A model generated the notes under the pieces. The model saw only the letters and a list, made by a program, of their open reading frames with translations, was not told where the DNA came from and searched no databases. This document shows positions 25,005 to 32,406 of a stretch of DNA of 64,000 nucleotides, one piece after another. Every line of letters begins with the position of its first letter. Position 1 is the first letter of the stretch. The DNA comes from Marinobacter sp. F3R08 (lineage in GTDB: Bacteria; Pseudomonadota; Gammaproteobacteria; Pseudomonadales; Oleiphilaceae). Position numbers and translations under genes: made by a program. The stretch lies in the NCBI RefSeq assembly GCF_018860425.1, contig NZ_JAHKPI010000014.1, forward strand, positions 992,329 to 1,056,328. Reading direction: 5' to 3'.

Positions 25005-26267
25005 ATGAAAGCTGTACTTGATGTTTATCTGAAGACTTCTCTGGTGCTGCGCATTGGTATTGCGCTGGTTCTTGGTCTGGTTGTTGGCCTTGCAGGCGGG
25101 CCGGTCGTGGCCGAATGGCTCAACCCGTTAGGCGAACTGCTGCTCAGGCTGTTGAAGTTTCTGGTAGTGCCGATTGTCCTGTTCACTCTGATGGTGGGCA
25201 TCAACCAGGCCAATCTTTCCAGCATGGGGCGTGTGGGCCGCAAACTGATGGGTTTCTATGTGCTGACTTCGGCTCTGGCCATTTCGGTAGGGCTGGTTGT
25301 GGCTTCGGTATTTGAACCCGGCATCGGTCTGGAGTTGTCGCCTTCGGCCAGTGTTGAGGTGCCGGAGAATCCGGGCTTTGTTCAGGTGCTTCTGAATATT
25401 GTTCCCGCCAATATTGTGGCGGCATTTGCCGAGCCGAACCTGCTTGGGATTATTTTTACCGCGATTGTATTTGGCATGGCCCTGCTGAAACTGCGGGAGT
25501 CAGACGTTCACAGGGAAGCCGGGGCCCGGGTGTATGAGGTGGTTTCTGGCTTGAACGATGTCACGATGAAGGTGATGGCCGGGGTTCTCCAGTATGTGCC
25601 CATTGGCGTGTTTGCGATCGTGGCCAGTACCGCAGGTGAGCAGGGCATGGCCACGATACTGGCTCTGGGAGATATGGTCTTGGTGCTGTATCTCGCCCTG
25701 GCGGTGCAGCTGGTGGTCTACGGGATTCTTATGCGCCTCAATGGTGTGAGGCTGGCGGACTTTATTCGTGAAGCCCGGGCTCCGGTCGCTACGGCCTTTG
25801 CCACCCAGAGCAGTTCCGGGACTCTGCCCCTGACCCTGAACGCGGCGCGGCGTCTGGGTATTCCCCAGAGTATCTATGGCTTCAGCCTGCCGTTGGGGGC
25901 CACTATCAATATGGACGGGGCGGGTATCCGTATTGCCATTTCGGCTGCCTTTGCTGCCAATGTGGTGGGGGTGCCCCTGGACATTGTCACCATGCTGGAA
26001 ATTGTTCTGATCGGCACCCTGGCTTCCATAGGTACCGCTGGTGTGCCGGGCGCGGGCATCGTCATGATTGCCACCGTGTTTGCCCAGGTGGGTCTGCCCA
26101 TTGAAACCGTGGCTCTGCTGGGGTCCATTGATGCCCTTGTGGGTATGGGGGCTACGGCCATGAATGTCACGGGAGATCTGGCGTGTACCTCCGTGATTGC
26201 CCGTTCCGAGCAGAACGATGAGGCGGTTGCGGAGCGCTCTGGGGTGCGGGAGAAAGCTCTGTCCTAG
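25005..26267 (+). CDS. Dicarboxylate/amino acid:cation symporter (GltP/DctA family)
   Basis: Sodium- or proton-coupled transporter of 420 residues, DAACS family. The fingerprint is complete: LLRLLKFLVVPIVLFTLMVG in the third helix region, the serine-rich hairpin ATQSSSGTLPLTLNAARRLG, the TM7 motif GATINMDGAGIRIA, hairpin 2 SIGTAGVPGAGIVM and TM8 VGMGATAMNVTGDLACTSVI. In TM8 the pattern N-x-x-G-D matches glutamate/dicarboxylate carriers. ATG 25005 is preceded by CGGGAG. Ends just before a perfect palindrome that can act as a terminator shared with the convergent lipoprotein gene. Confidence 0.95.
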   Translation: MKAVLDVYLKTSLVLRIGIALVLGLVVGLAGGPVVAEWLNPLGELLLRLLKFLVVPIVLFTLMVGINQANLSSMGRVGRKLMGFYVLTSALAISVGLVVASVFEPGIGLELSPSASVEVPENPGFVQVLLNIVPANIVAAFAEPNLLGIIFTAIVFGMALLKLRESDVHREAGARVYEVVSGLNDVTMKVMAGVLQYVPIGVFAIVASTAGEQGMATILALGDMVLVLYLALAVQLVVYGILMRLNGVRLADFIREARAPVATAFATQSSSGTLPLTLNAARRLGIPQSIYGFSLPLGATINMDGAGIRIAISAAFAANVVGVPLDIVTMLEIVLIGTLASIGTAGVPGAGIVMIATVFAQVGLPIETVALLGSIDALVGMGATAMNVTGDLACTSVIARSEQNDEAVAERSGVREKALS

Positions 26268-26285
26268 GGGCGGGTCAGTAAGAGG

Positions 26286-26312
26286 AGAAACCGGGACAGA
26301 TCTGTCCCGGTT
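26286..26312. repeat. Fused inverted repeat forming a perfect palindrome between convergent genes
   Basis: AACCGGGACAGA (26289-26300) directly abuts its inverse TCTGTCCCGGTT (26301-26312): two repeat arms of the dispersed family without spacer. The position between the convergent symporter and lipoprotein genes lets it serve as a bidirectional hairpin. Confidence 0.8.
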
Positions 26313-26325
26313 GTGATCAGGAAAC

Positions 26326-26886
26326 CTAGTTCAGTCGATAGAATGGGCGGTTATAATTCAGGCTGCTCGCTCGTTGCTCTGGTGAACTGCCTGACTCTAT
26401 TCCTGCATAGAGAACATTGTTATTGATGTAAATGATATCGTATTCGTAGATTTCGAAGTAGGCGCCATCGAACTGCGTAACATGTGTGTCGAGTTCGGTG
26501 GCGGTTAGGCCTTCACTCAGCACGACATCTTCGCCCAGTGAGAAGTTGCCTGATGAAACAGGGTTCGGAGCTTCCTGGAGCGGGATGGTGCAACCACTAT
26601 CGATGTAGTTCTCGATACTTGTGGTGAATGTGCCGAGGGTGAAGGATACGGTTACGATATCGTAGTGCGATTCGCCATCAACACTCCCGCATTGCTTCTT
26701 CCAGGTGCCCTCGAGTACGGTGACCTGATCGCCTGGCGTTACGGTACCGTTATCCTCGCCTTCCTCAGGGGTGCCTGTATCGGGAGTAGTATCTTCGTTG
26801 ACAGGTTCCAGGTTGCTCCCATTACCGCCGCCTCCGCAGCCAGCCATCAAGGCAGAAACGAGGGTGCACATTACAATCCTTTTCAT
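26326..26886 (-). CDS. Hypothetical lipoprotein (186 aa)
   Basis: Signal peptide with lipobox LMAGC (Cys 17) followed by a Gly-rich and acidic low-complexity linker (about 18-55), then a beta-rich domain of about 130 residues starting VLEGTWKKQC, with two cysteines (KQCGS and SGCTI) that may form a disulfide. The domain resembles small lipoprotein domains that begin with a G-T-W motif and adopt lipocalin-like barrels, but the family is not certain. Convergent with the upstream symporter. Confidence 0.75.
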   Translation of the reverse strand: MKRIVMCTLVSALMAGCGGGGNGSNLEPVNEDTTPDTGTPEEGEDNGTVTPGDQVTVLEGTWKKQCGSVDGESHYDIVTVSFTLGTFTTSIENYIDSGCTIPLQEAPNPVSSGNFSLGEDVVLSEGLTATELDTHVTQFDGAYFEIYEYDIIYINNNVLYAGIESGSSPEQRASSLNYNRPFYRLN

Positions 26887-27038
26887 ACTTGTTTTTCCTA
26901 ATAATATTATCTATTGGTTTACTGTTATATCATTATTGCATAAGGCGAATGGCCGGGACAGGCCGGCTCCGTTCTTCTTCTGGAGTCGGCACTGGTGCTG
27001 GCTATAATGGCGTTCTTTTAACAGTTGCAGCCAATGTG

Positions 27039-27512
27039 ATGCCAATTGAGAAGAATCAAGCAGTCGTGTTTCAGAACAGTTTTGTGACTGGGTTCAGGGG
27101 GTTGATGCTTCTGTGGCTGTCGTTAATCGCCGGTTGCACAAACGTCGCCGGCGATGTCACCCGAACCATTCATCCGGCGCCGTCTTCTGCGCTGGACACA
27201 GGCACGCTGTTTTCTGTCGCCAGTGAGTTTTTCACCAGGGCGGGCTATCAGTGCGTTACCCGCGATGATCCCGGTGCGCTTCGTTGCACCAGAGAACTTC
27301 GCGACCTTTATATTCATCGGACTCTGGCGGAGGTGCAGATTTATCCCGGTGATGAGAGCGGGTACCCGCATACTCTGGTTACGTCGCGATGGGATGAAGG
27401 TCTGGTTCCGGGTGAGTTTATTTCTAATGAGTTCACGAACCCTGATGTGAAGGCGTTTTGTGAGTATCTGAGGGCGCAAGCGCTGGGACGCTGCCAGGCA
27501 ATCAACGAGTAA
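27039..27512 (+). CDS. Hypothetical lipoprotein (about 157 aa)
   Basis: A hydrophobic segment ending in LSLIAGC gives a lipobox, followed by a mature domain beginning NVAGDVTRTIHPAPSS and containing two Cys pairs (YQCVTRDD...LRCTRE and AFCEYL...GRCQ). The upstream frame to 26889 is open but does not look like protein. Start uncertain: ATG 27039 gives a long n-region, GTG 27084 or ATG 27105 (preceded by AGGGGG) give a shorter signal. No family recognised. Confidence 0.65.
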   Translation: MPIEKNQAVVFQNSFVTGFRGLMLLWLSLIAGCTNVAGDVTRTIHPAPSSALDTGTLFSVASEFFTRAGYQCVTRDDPGALRCTRELRDLYIHRTLAEVQIYPGDESGYPHTLVTSRWDEGLVPGEFISNEFTNPDVKAFCEYLRAQALGRCQAINE

Positions 27513-27665
27513 AAGGGAAAAAGCTGACTCTGGGACGGGTAATTGCAGGCACCATTGGGCAATGTCTTCTGGCGTACCTTTGGTACACCGCCCCGTTGTT
27601 TTTGTTTTCGGGTTAACTGGTGTACATCAGGATGTTTATCGAGCGGGAAACCGGCCTGTAAGGGT

Positions 27666-28082
27666 TCACTGTGAACCGTTGCAGCCGGACAGCGTATCAA
27701 CGATTCGGCAGTCCATAATCACGCCGCCTTCACAGCACGCACTCAGTCTTTCCAGTTCCTGTTCCATCGCACGCAGATCGTTCAGCCGGGAGCGTACCTG
27801 TATCAGCTGTTGCTCCACTTTGGCGTCCACCCGCGCACAGGATTCCTGCTGACGATCGGTCAGTGAGAGCAGTTCACGGATGTCGTCAAGACTGAACCCA
27901 AGCCTCCGGCTTCGTCGGATAAACAGCAACCGCGACTGATCGGCCTCGGAGTACAGGCGGTAGCCGGATGTCGAGCGGGTGGCTTTCGGCAGAAGCCCGA
28001 TTTTTTCATAGTAGCGGATGGTTACCGGCTTGATGCCTGTGTGGTCCGCTAATCGACCGACTGTGTAGCTTTTCTCGCTCAT
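27666..28082 (-). CDS. MerR-family metal-sensing regulator (ZntR/CadR-like)
   Basis: Regulator of 138 residues: N-terminal winged helix with YTVGRLADHTGIKPVTIRYY (6-25), long dimerisation helix, and C-terminal metal-binding loop. Cysteines at ESCARVD, LSACCEGG, MDCR and LSGC match the zinc/cadmium ligand arrangement of ZntR-like proteins (first Cys at the start of the dimer helix, a CC pair and trailing Cys). The ATG at 28082 gives the normal MSEKSYTVG N-terminus. Divergent from a cation-efflux gene, with the intervening promoter having the 19-bp spacer typical of MerR control. Confidence 0.93.
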   Translation of the reverse strand: MSEKSYTVGRLADHTGIKPVTIRYYEKIGLLPKATRSTSGYRLYSEADQSRLLFIRRSRRLGFSLDDIRELLSLTDRQQESCARVDAKVEQQLIQVRSRLNDLRAMEQELERLSACCEGGVIMDCRIVDTLSGCNGSQ

Positions 28083-28087
28083 CGCCA

Positions 28088-28118
28088 TTGACCTTATAGT
28101 TACTATAACCCCTATTGT
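28088..28118 (+). promoter_or_regulatory. MerR-type promoter with 19-bp spacer and dyad
   Basis: -35 TTGACC (28088-28093) and -10 TATTGT (28113-28118) are separated by 19 bp. The spacer contains the perfect dyad TTATAGT/ACTATAA (28094-28100 and 28102-28108). This over-long spacer with a central dyad is the hallmark of promoters that MerR proteins untwist on metal binding; it reads toward the cation transporter. Confidence 0.85.
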
Positions 28119-28151
28119 ACGGCCCTGTGGCAAATTTTAGGAGGGCCTGTC

Positions 28152-28853
28152 GTGGACAGTTGCTGTGAAAACAAGGCCGGTGAACTGGCGCAATTGAGAG
28201 CGAACCAGAGCCGGGTGCTCTACATTGCGCTTGCCATTAATGCGGTGATGTTTCTTGTGGAATTCAGTGCTGGCTGGATTGCCAGCTCGACCGCTTTGCT
28301 GGGCGATTCGCTGGATATGTTTGGTGATGCATCGGTCTATGCCCTGACGCTCTTTGTGTTGGACAGAAGCCAGCGTGCGCGCGCCGGAGCGGCTCTGTTC
28401 AAAGGTGGCTTTATGCTGCTGTTCGGTGTTCTTGTGGTTGCCGATGCCGTGCGCAAGTTATTGGTGCAGGAAGTGCCCGAGGCCGAATGGATGGGCGTTA
28501 TCGGCGCGCTCGCTCTGCTTGCGAACGGCATTTGTTTTGCGTTGCTCTATAGCCACCGTGCAGACGATCTCAATATGCGATCTACCTGGCTGTGTTCAAG
28601 GAACGATCTGTTTGCCAACAGCAGTGTCATCGTTGCGGCCGGGCTGGTAGCTGTTACCAATACTCTGTGGCCCGATATCATTGTCGGCCTCGCCATCGCC
28701 GCGCTTTTCCTGTACTCCGCCTGGCAGGTTATCCGTGAGGGCATGGAGGAATGGCGCGTGGGTGGCTCTGAACAGAGCGCTTCATCGGGTAACGGTGGCG
28801 GCAACACGGCTGCAGACAGTTGCTGCTCTTCATCGCAGAGAGCTGACTCATGA
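28152..28853 (+). CDS. Cation-diffusion-facilitator-like metal transporter
   Basis: Membrane protein of 233 residues with six hydrophobic segments. TM2 carries LLGDSLDMFGD, the acidic pair of the CDF metal site, while the TM5 equivalent reads CSRNDLFANSS, so the usual H-x3-D is replaced. The N-terminus starts MDSCCENK and the C-terminus ends with DSCCSSS, both Cys pairs that could bind soft metals. There is no cytosolic ferredoxin-like domain, so it is a short subfamily member. GTG start at 28152 has AGGAGGGC 7 bases upstream. Downstream of a MerR-type promoter and divergent regulator; zinc, cadmium or a similar ion is the likely efflux substrate. Confidence 0.88.
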   Translation: MDSCCENKAGELAQLRANQSRVLYIALAINAVMFLVEFSAGWIASSTALLGDSLDMFGDASVYALTLFVLDRSQRARAGAALFKGGFMLLFGVLVVADAVRKLLVQEVPEAEWMGVIGALALLANGICFALLYSHRADDLNMRSTWLCSRNDLFANSSVIVAAGLVAVTNTLWPDIIVGLAIAALFLYSAWQVIREGMEEWRVGGSEQSASSGNGGGNTAADSCCSSSQRADS

Positions 28854-28927
28854 CTCGTCGTGTAGTCATTGGTGCGGGCGGTTTGTTGATGGCTGTTCTC
28901 GGGGTTGCTCCAGCGCTTCCTGAGTAG
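28850..28927 (+). CDS. 25-codon coupled fragment after the cation transporter gene
   Basis: ATG at 28850 overlaps the transporter's TGA (ATGA), reads MTRRVVIGAGGLLMAVLGVA and stops at a TAG (28925-28927), then runs into the convergent GGDEF gene. It looks like the signal sequence of a secreted protein cut short, so probably a truncated third gene of the metal operon rather than a full peptide. Confidence 0.45.
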   Translation: MTRRVVIGAGGLLMAVLGVAPALPE

Positions 28928-29828
28928 CAACACAATTACGCCCGGCAGCCTTGCCGATATAAAGCGCTTTGTCAGCTCTCTTGATCAGCGAATCGTATGA
29001 TTCGTCCGAGGCCAGGAACGAGGCTACGCTCATGGTAACAGTGGCCTGGAAGGTTATGCCTTCGAAGCTGAATTTCATGTCTTCAATCTTCTGGCGAATA
29101 CGCTCTGCAAATATCGTCGCACTCTGTAACTGCGTATTTGGCAGGATGATGGCAAATTCCTCTCCGCCAATACGGCAGGCCACATCCAGCGGGCGCAGTT
29201 CGTTCCTGATCATTTCGGCTGTTTCAATGAGTGCAATATCACCGGCGGGGTGGCCGTATTGATCATTGATGCGTTTGAAGTGATCAAAATCGAACATGAT
29301 GACGGAAGAAGGCAAGCCCGACCGGCGGAAGCCTGAATGCTGGGCATTCAACTGATTGATGAAATGTTTCCGATTGAAGAAACCCGTCATTTCATCTGTC
29401 AGGGATTCCCGGATCAGCCGGTCTTCCAGCGCCCTCTGATAGGTGACATCTCTGACAAGGGCCATAGCAACCAGGGCGCCGTCCAGAATGATCGTGTTAA
29501 TCATGATGTCGACAGGGATTTCTGAGCCATCGGCCCGCACACCATAGAATCTTTTATGCGCCCCCATGGGACGAGGGATTGGGTTCTTGAAATAAGCGTT
29601 CACCCGTTCCCTGTGTGACGCCTGGTATAACTGCGGAATGATCATCGCGAGATCAGAGCCTTCCAGGATTTCTGCAGGATGCCCAAACATTTCCCCGGCG
29701 TGGGCGTTTACCAGGACAATCCTGTGTTCATTATCTACGATAACGACGGCATCAGGCAGAGCGTTAATAAAGGGGAGCAGACGACTGGAACTGGCATTCA
29801 GTAGATTGGCGCTATTTTCGACGGGCAT
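28866..29828 (-). CDS. PAS-GGDEF diguanylate cyclase
   Basis: Soluble protein of 320 residues. PAS domain about 18-130 (VIVDNEHRIVLVNAHAGEMF; VRDVTYQRALEDRL linker) and a GGDEF domain about 138-305 with DFDHFKRINDQYGH, an allosteric I-site RPLD (212-215) and active-site GGEEF (221-225). Makes cyclic di-GMP from GTP and is expected to be product-inhibited, given the intact I-site. No transmembrane segment, so it senses a cytosolic signal through PAS. Its 3' end overlaps the small fragment after the cation transporter gene. Confidence 0.93.
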   Translation of the reverse strand: MPVENSANLLNASSSRLLPFINALPDAVVIVDNEHRIVLVNAHAGEMFGHPAEILEGSDLAMIIPQLYQASHRERVNAYFKNPIPRPMGAHKRFYGVRADGSEIPVDIMINTIILDGALVAMALVRDVTYQRALEDRLIRESLTDEMTGFFNRKHFINQLNAQHSGFRRSGLPSSVIMFDFDHFKRINDQYGHPAGDIALIETAEMIRNELRPLDVACRIGGEEFAIILPNTQLQSATIFAERIRQKIEDMKFSFEGITFQATVTMSVASFLASDESYDSLIKRADKALYIGKAAGRNCVATQEALEQPREQPSTNRPHQ

Positions 29829-29978
29829 GGTCAGGGGAACCCGGAAGTGAAACTGTTAACATTTTTTCATAACTATACATGGACAATGTGCAAAATGACC
29901 ATTACAAACGAAAAGTTATCTGCCCCGGCTATGCCGGTATGACAAGACGGGCTGGCGTGTGGCCAGCCCATTCTGATG

Positions 29979-30200
29979 TTACCCAGCAGCGGCCTGGATT
30001 TTGTGGACATCGTCACTGCTGAGGGGTTTTCCGCCGATTCCCCATTCGCCCTCGCAGACTTCATTGATGACTACCCAGGTCAGACCGCGCATGGCTTCGC
30101 CTTCAATGCCCACCATGGCGTCCGTGACTTTAGCAATCATGTCCTGCTTCTGTTTCTTGTCGAATACGTTCTCGATCAGGTTGATGGTGACTAATGGCAT
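29979..30200 (-). CDS. 4-oxalocrotonate tautomerase family protein
   Basis: Compact enzyme of 73 residues that becomes active after Met removal exposes Pro-1 (MPLVTINLIENVF). Tautomerase-superfamily pattern: KKQKQDMIAKVTDAMVGIEG followed by TWVVINEVCEGEWGIGG, where an arginine or charged residues complete the pocket. Strong ribosome binding site (GGAGA) upstream. Such proteins act on 2-hydroxymuconate-like keto-enol acids in aromatic degradation, but no ring-cleavage genes are adjacent; the physiological substrate is unknown. Divergent from a regulator gene. Confidence 0.88.
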   Translation of the reverse strand: MPLVTINLIENVFDKKQKQDMIAKVTDAMVGIEGEAMRGLTWVVINEVCEGEWGIGGKPLSSDDVHKIQAAAG

Positions 30201-30376
30201 GGTCGTTCTCCTTGCTCTGGTTGAAAGCCTCCCTTGATGGGCGGCATGAAAAACAACGTGAGATCAGTCTACGAGGTTGCGCCCGACCAAACTTGGGGAA
30301 GGTGTGAGGAATATGTGGAGAATCTCGGGGTGTTGTCTGCTAACTTGAATGTAGCTAGCTATAGCGGAACAGATCC

Positions 30377-31978
30377 ATGATCTTCAGTTTTTCTGATTTT
30401 CAGTTGGACACTCATCAGCTCCAGCTGCGTCGCGCCGGCGCAGCCCAGCCTCTGGAGCCGCTTGTCTTCGATTTGCTGACCTATCTGGTGACTCACCGTG
30501 ACCGTATCGTGAGCCGGGCGGAACTGCTGGACCAGCTGTGGTCTGGCAAGGTTGTCAGCGAGTCCGCCTTGAGCAGTGCCGTTAAAGCCGCACGCCATGC
30601 CCTGGGGGATAACGGGCAGACACAGGGCTTTATTGCCACATTCAATCGTCGGGGCTATCGCTTTGTGGCCGACATTGATGCCTCCGAGCCGCTTTCACAG
30701 ATTCCCGGACCTGATGTTATGCAACAGAGCGCTGCCGAAGCGCATCAGGAGCTGGCCGCTGCCTGCCTGTTTTCGTCCCGTAGTGAACAGGAAAAAGATC
30801 AGCCTGTGCTGGCGGTGCTTCCGTTTTCTCACGACGTGGGCGTTGATCAGACCGCCTGGATTGCCGAGGTGCTCAGTGAAGATATCAGTATTCATCTGGC
30901 CCGCATTCCCGGCTTCCTGGTGCTGTCTCGCAACACTGCATCTCAGTATCGCCAACGGGAAGTGAGTATTCAGCATATTGCCAGAGAGCTGGGTGTGGAC
31001 TACGTCGTCGAAGGCTCGGTATGGCCCATGGGGGATAACTTGCGAGTTGGCGTCCAGCTGCTGGATGCAGCCAGCGGCAACATGCTCTGGTCAGACAGAA
31101 AACTGATCCCTGCAGAAAGCCTGAATGCGCTGGAAGAGGAGGTGGTGCGCGAGATCGTGAGCAGGATTGAGCCCCAGCTCAATCGGGCTGAGCTGATCCA
31201 CCTGCGAAAACGACGTACGGTGGATCTGGGGGCCTGGGCACTGTATCGCCAGGGACACGCCATCCTAGGCCAAAAAGGCTGGAGTGAGGAGAGTTTCAAC
31301 GAAGCTGCCGGACTTTTGAGGCAAGCGATTCAACGGGATCCGGAGCTCGCATTTGCCCACGCCTATCTGGCTTTGATTATCGCCATTGGTCATCTGGTGG
31401 GGCTCATCCGGGGGCGAGACTGGCTCGTTGAGGCCACCCGATCCGCTGAAAAAGCCGTGGCTCTTGACGGTCAGGATACCGATGTTCTGGGCTATGCCGG
31501 TTGTGCGTTTGCCGATATGGGGGACCTGCAACGGGGCGTTGGCATGTTGCAGCGCGCAGTGGAACTGGACCCGAGTAACGCTCAGGCGGTGGCCGCACTG
31601 GGGGCCGCCATGATTCGCCAGAACGATGTTCAGGGCATCGATTACATGCTCAGGGGCATGAGAATCAGCCCGCGAGATAATCGTCGCTCGGCGTGGGGTG
31701 CGTTACTCGCCCGTGGAATGCTCAATTTCGGCCAGGTTGAAAACGCCATTCGGACAGCCGGCGATGCCTGTCGTTGTGACGATCGAATCTTTCTGCCCAG
31801 GGTTGTGCTCGCCATCGCCCATATTCACGAGGGTGACATCCCTCTGGCAGTTGATGCCATAAACGATGCCCGACGTATCCGGCCAACTCTGGGTCAGAGC
31901 GAGATCGCCCGCTTTGCCAGCCGTGCCGAAATGGCGTTGTTGCAAAAAGGGGGCGTGCTGGCCGGACTGCCACCCTAG
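30377..31978 (+). CDS. Winged-helix regulator with TolB-like and TPR domains
   Basis: Protein of 533 residues: an OmpR/CadC-type DNA-binding domain (about 1-100, ending GYRFVADI), then a TolB/FlgO-like fold (VLAVLPFSHDV to MLWSDRKL, about 155-245), then tetratricopeptide repeats (about 290-510; ELAFAHAYLALIIA, AVELDPSNAQAVAALGAAM). There is no transmembrane segment between the domains, unlike CadC. Architecture is common in bacteria as one-component regulators that sense through the TPR part. Gene is divergent from the tautomerase, 176 bp away, and may control it. Confidence 0.85.
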   Translation: MIFSFSDFQLDTHQLQLRRAGAAQPLEPLVFDLLTYLVTHRDRIVSRAELLDQLWSGKVVSESALSSAVKAARHALGDNGQTQGFIATFNRRGYRFVADIDASEPLSQIPGPDVMQQSAAEAHQELAAACLFSSRSEQEKDQPVLAVLPFSHDVGVDQTAWIAEVLSEDISIHLARIPGFLVLSRNTASQYRQREVSIQHIARELGVDYVVEGSVWPMGDNLRVGVQLLDAASGNMLWSDRKLIPAESLNALEEEVVREIVSRIEPQLNRAELIHLRKRRTVDLGAWALYRQGHAILGQKGWSEESFNEAAGLLRQAIQRDPELAFAHAYLALIIAIGHLVGLIRGRDWLVEATRSAEKAVALDGQDTDVLGYAGCAFADMGDLQRGVGMLQRAVELDPSNAQAVAALGAAMIRQNDVQGIDYMLRGMRISPRDNRRSAWGALLARGMLNFGQVENAIRTAGDACRCDDRIFLPRVVLAIAHIHEGDIPLAVDAINDARRIRPTLGQSEIARFASRAEMALLQKGGVLAGLPP

Positions 31979-31995
31979 AATCACTTGATGCCAGG

Positions 31996-32289
31996 TTAGC
32001 CAGCCACTCCGGCACAACACTCCTCGCGCAGAAAGCCGATCAGCTGTTCCAGGTGCTCATATTCCGGGATGCAGATGATGGTGCGGCTGTGCTTCTCTTG
32101 CCGGATCAGGCCAACCTTGGCCATTCGCGCCAGGTGGTGCGACAGTGTCGACGCCGGGATGCCCAACTCTCTCTGAATATCCCCGACCGAGGCCCCCTCA
32201 TGTCCGGCTTTCACCAGGAAGCGAAACACCGACAGACGATGGCTATTGCCCAGCTCGGCTAAGCTGGCTGCGACGTTTTCGTGGTCCAT
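31996..32289 (-). CDS. ArsR/SmtB-family transcriptional repressor
   Basis: Winged-helix regulator of 97 residues: NSHRLSVFRFLVKAGHEG, recognition helix in GIPASTLSHHLARMAKVGLI, and a beta-wing RQEKHSRTIICIPEYEHL. Cys residues at the C-terminus (REECCAGVAG) and in the wing (IICI) are candidate metal or metalloid ligands. Divergent from a permease gene; a perfect palindrome in the shared promoter is its likely operator. Confidence 0.9.
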   Translation of the reverse strand: MDHENVAASLAELGNSHRLSVFRFLVKAGHEGASVGDIQRELGIPASTLSHHLARMAKVGLIRQEKHSRTIICIPEYEHLEQLIGFLREECCAGVAG

Positions 32290-32313
32290 CAGGAGTCCTT
32301 TGTATAAAATTCG

Positions 32314-32329
32314 ATAATTCTAGAATTAT
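32314..32329. promoter_or_regulatory. Perfect palindromic ArsR operator
   Basis: ATAATTCTAGAATTAT, 16 bp perfect dyad in the divergent arsR-type/permease promoter. It sits just upstream of a TTGACT -35 (32332-32337) with a TTATCC -10 17 bp further for the permease gene, and its ATTATA reads as a TATAAT -10 for the regulator gene on the minus strand. Confidence 0.75.
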
Positions 32330-32371
32330 AGTTGACTGGGCAGTTGTCTGCAATTTATCCTGATGCCAATA

Positions 32372-32389
32372 ATTCGATGATTCTAGAAA
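32372..32389. promoter_or_regulatory. Second, imperfect ArsR operator copy
   Basis: ATTCGATGATTCTAGAAA repeats the left half and centre of the first operator (TTCGATAATTCTAGAATT) with few changes, 43 bp downstream and just ahead of the permease ribosome binding site (GGAGG at 32393). Confidence 0.6.
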
Positions 32390-32406
32390 TGTGGAGGCCA
32401 GATGCG

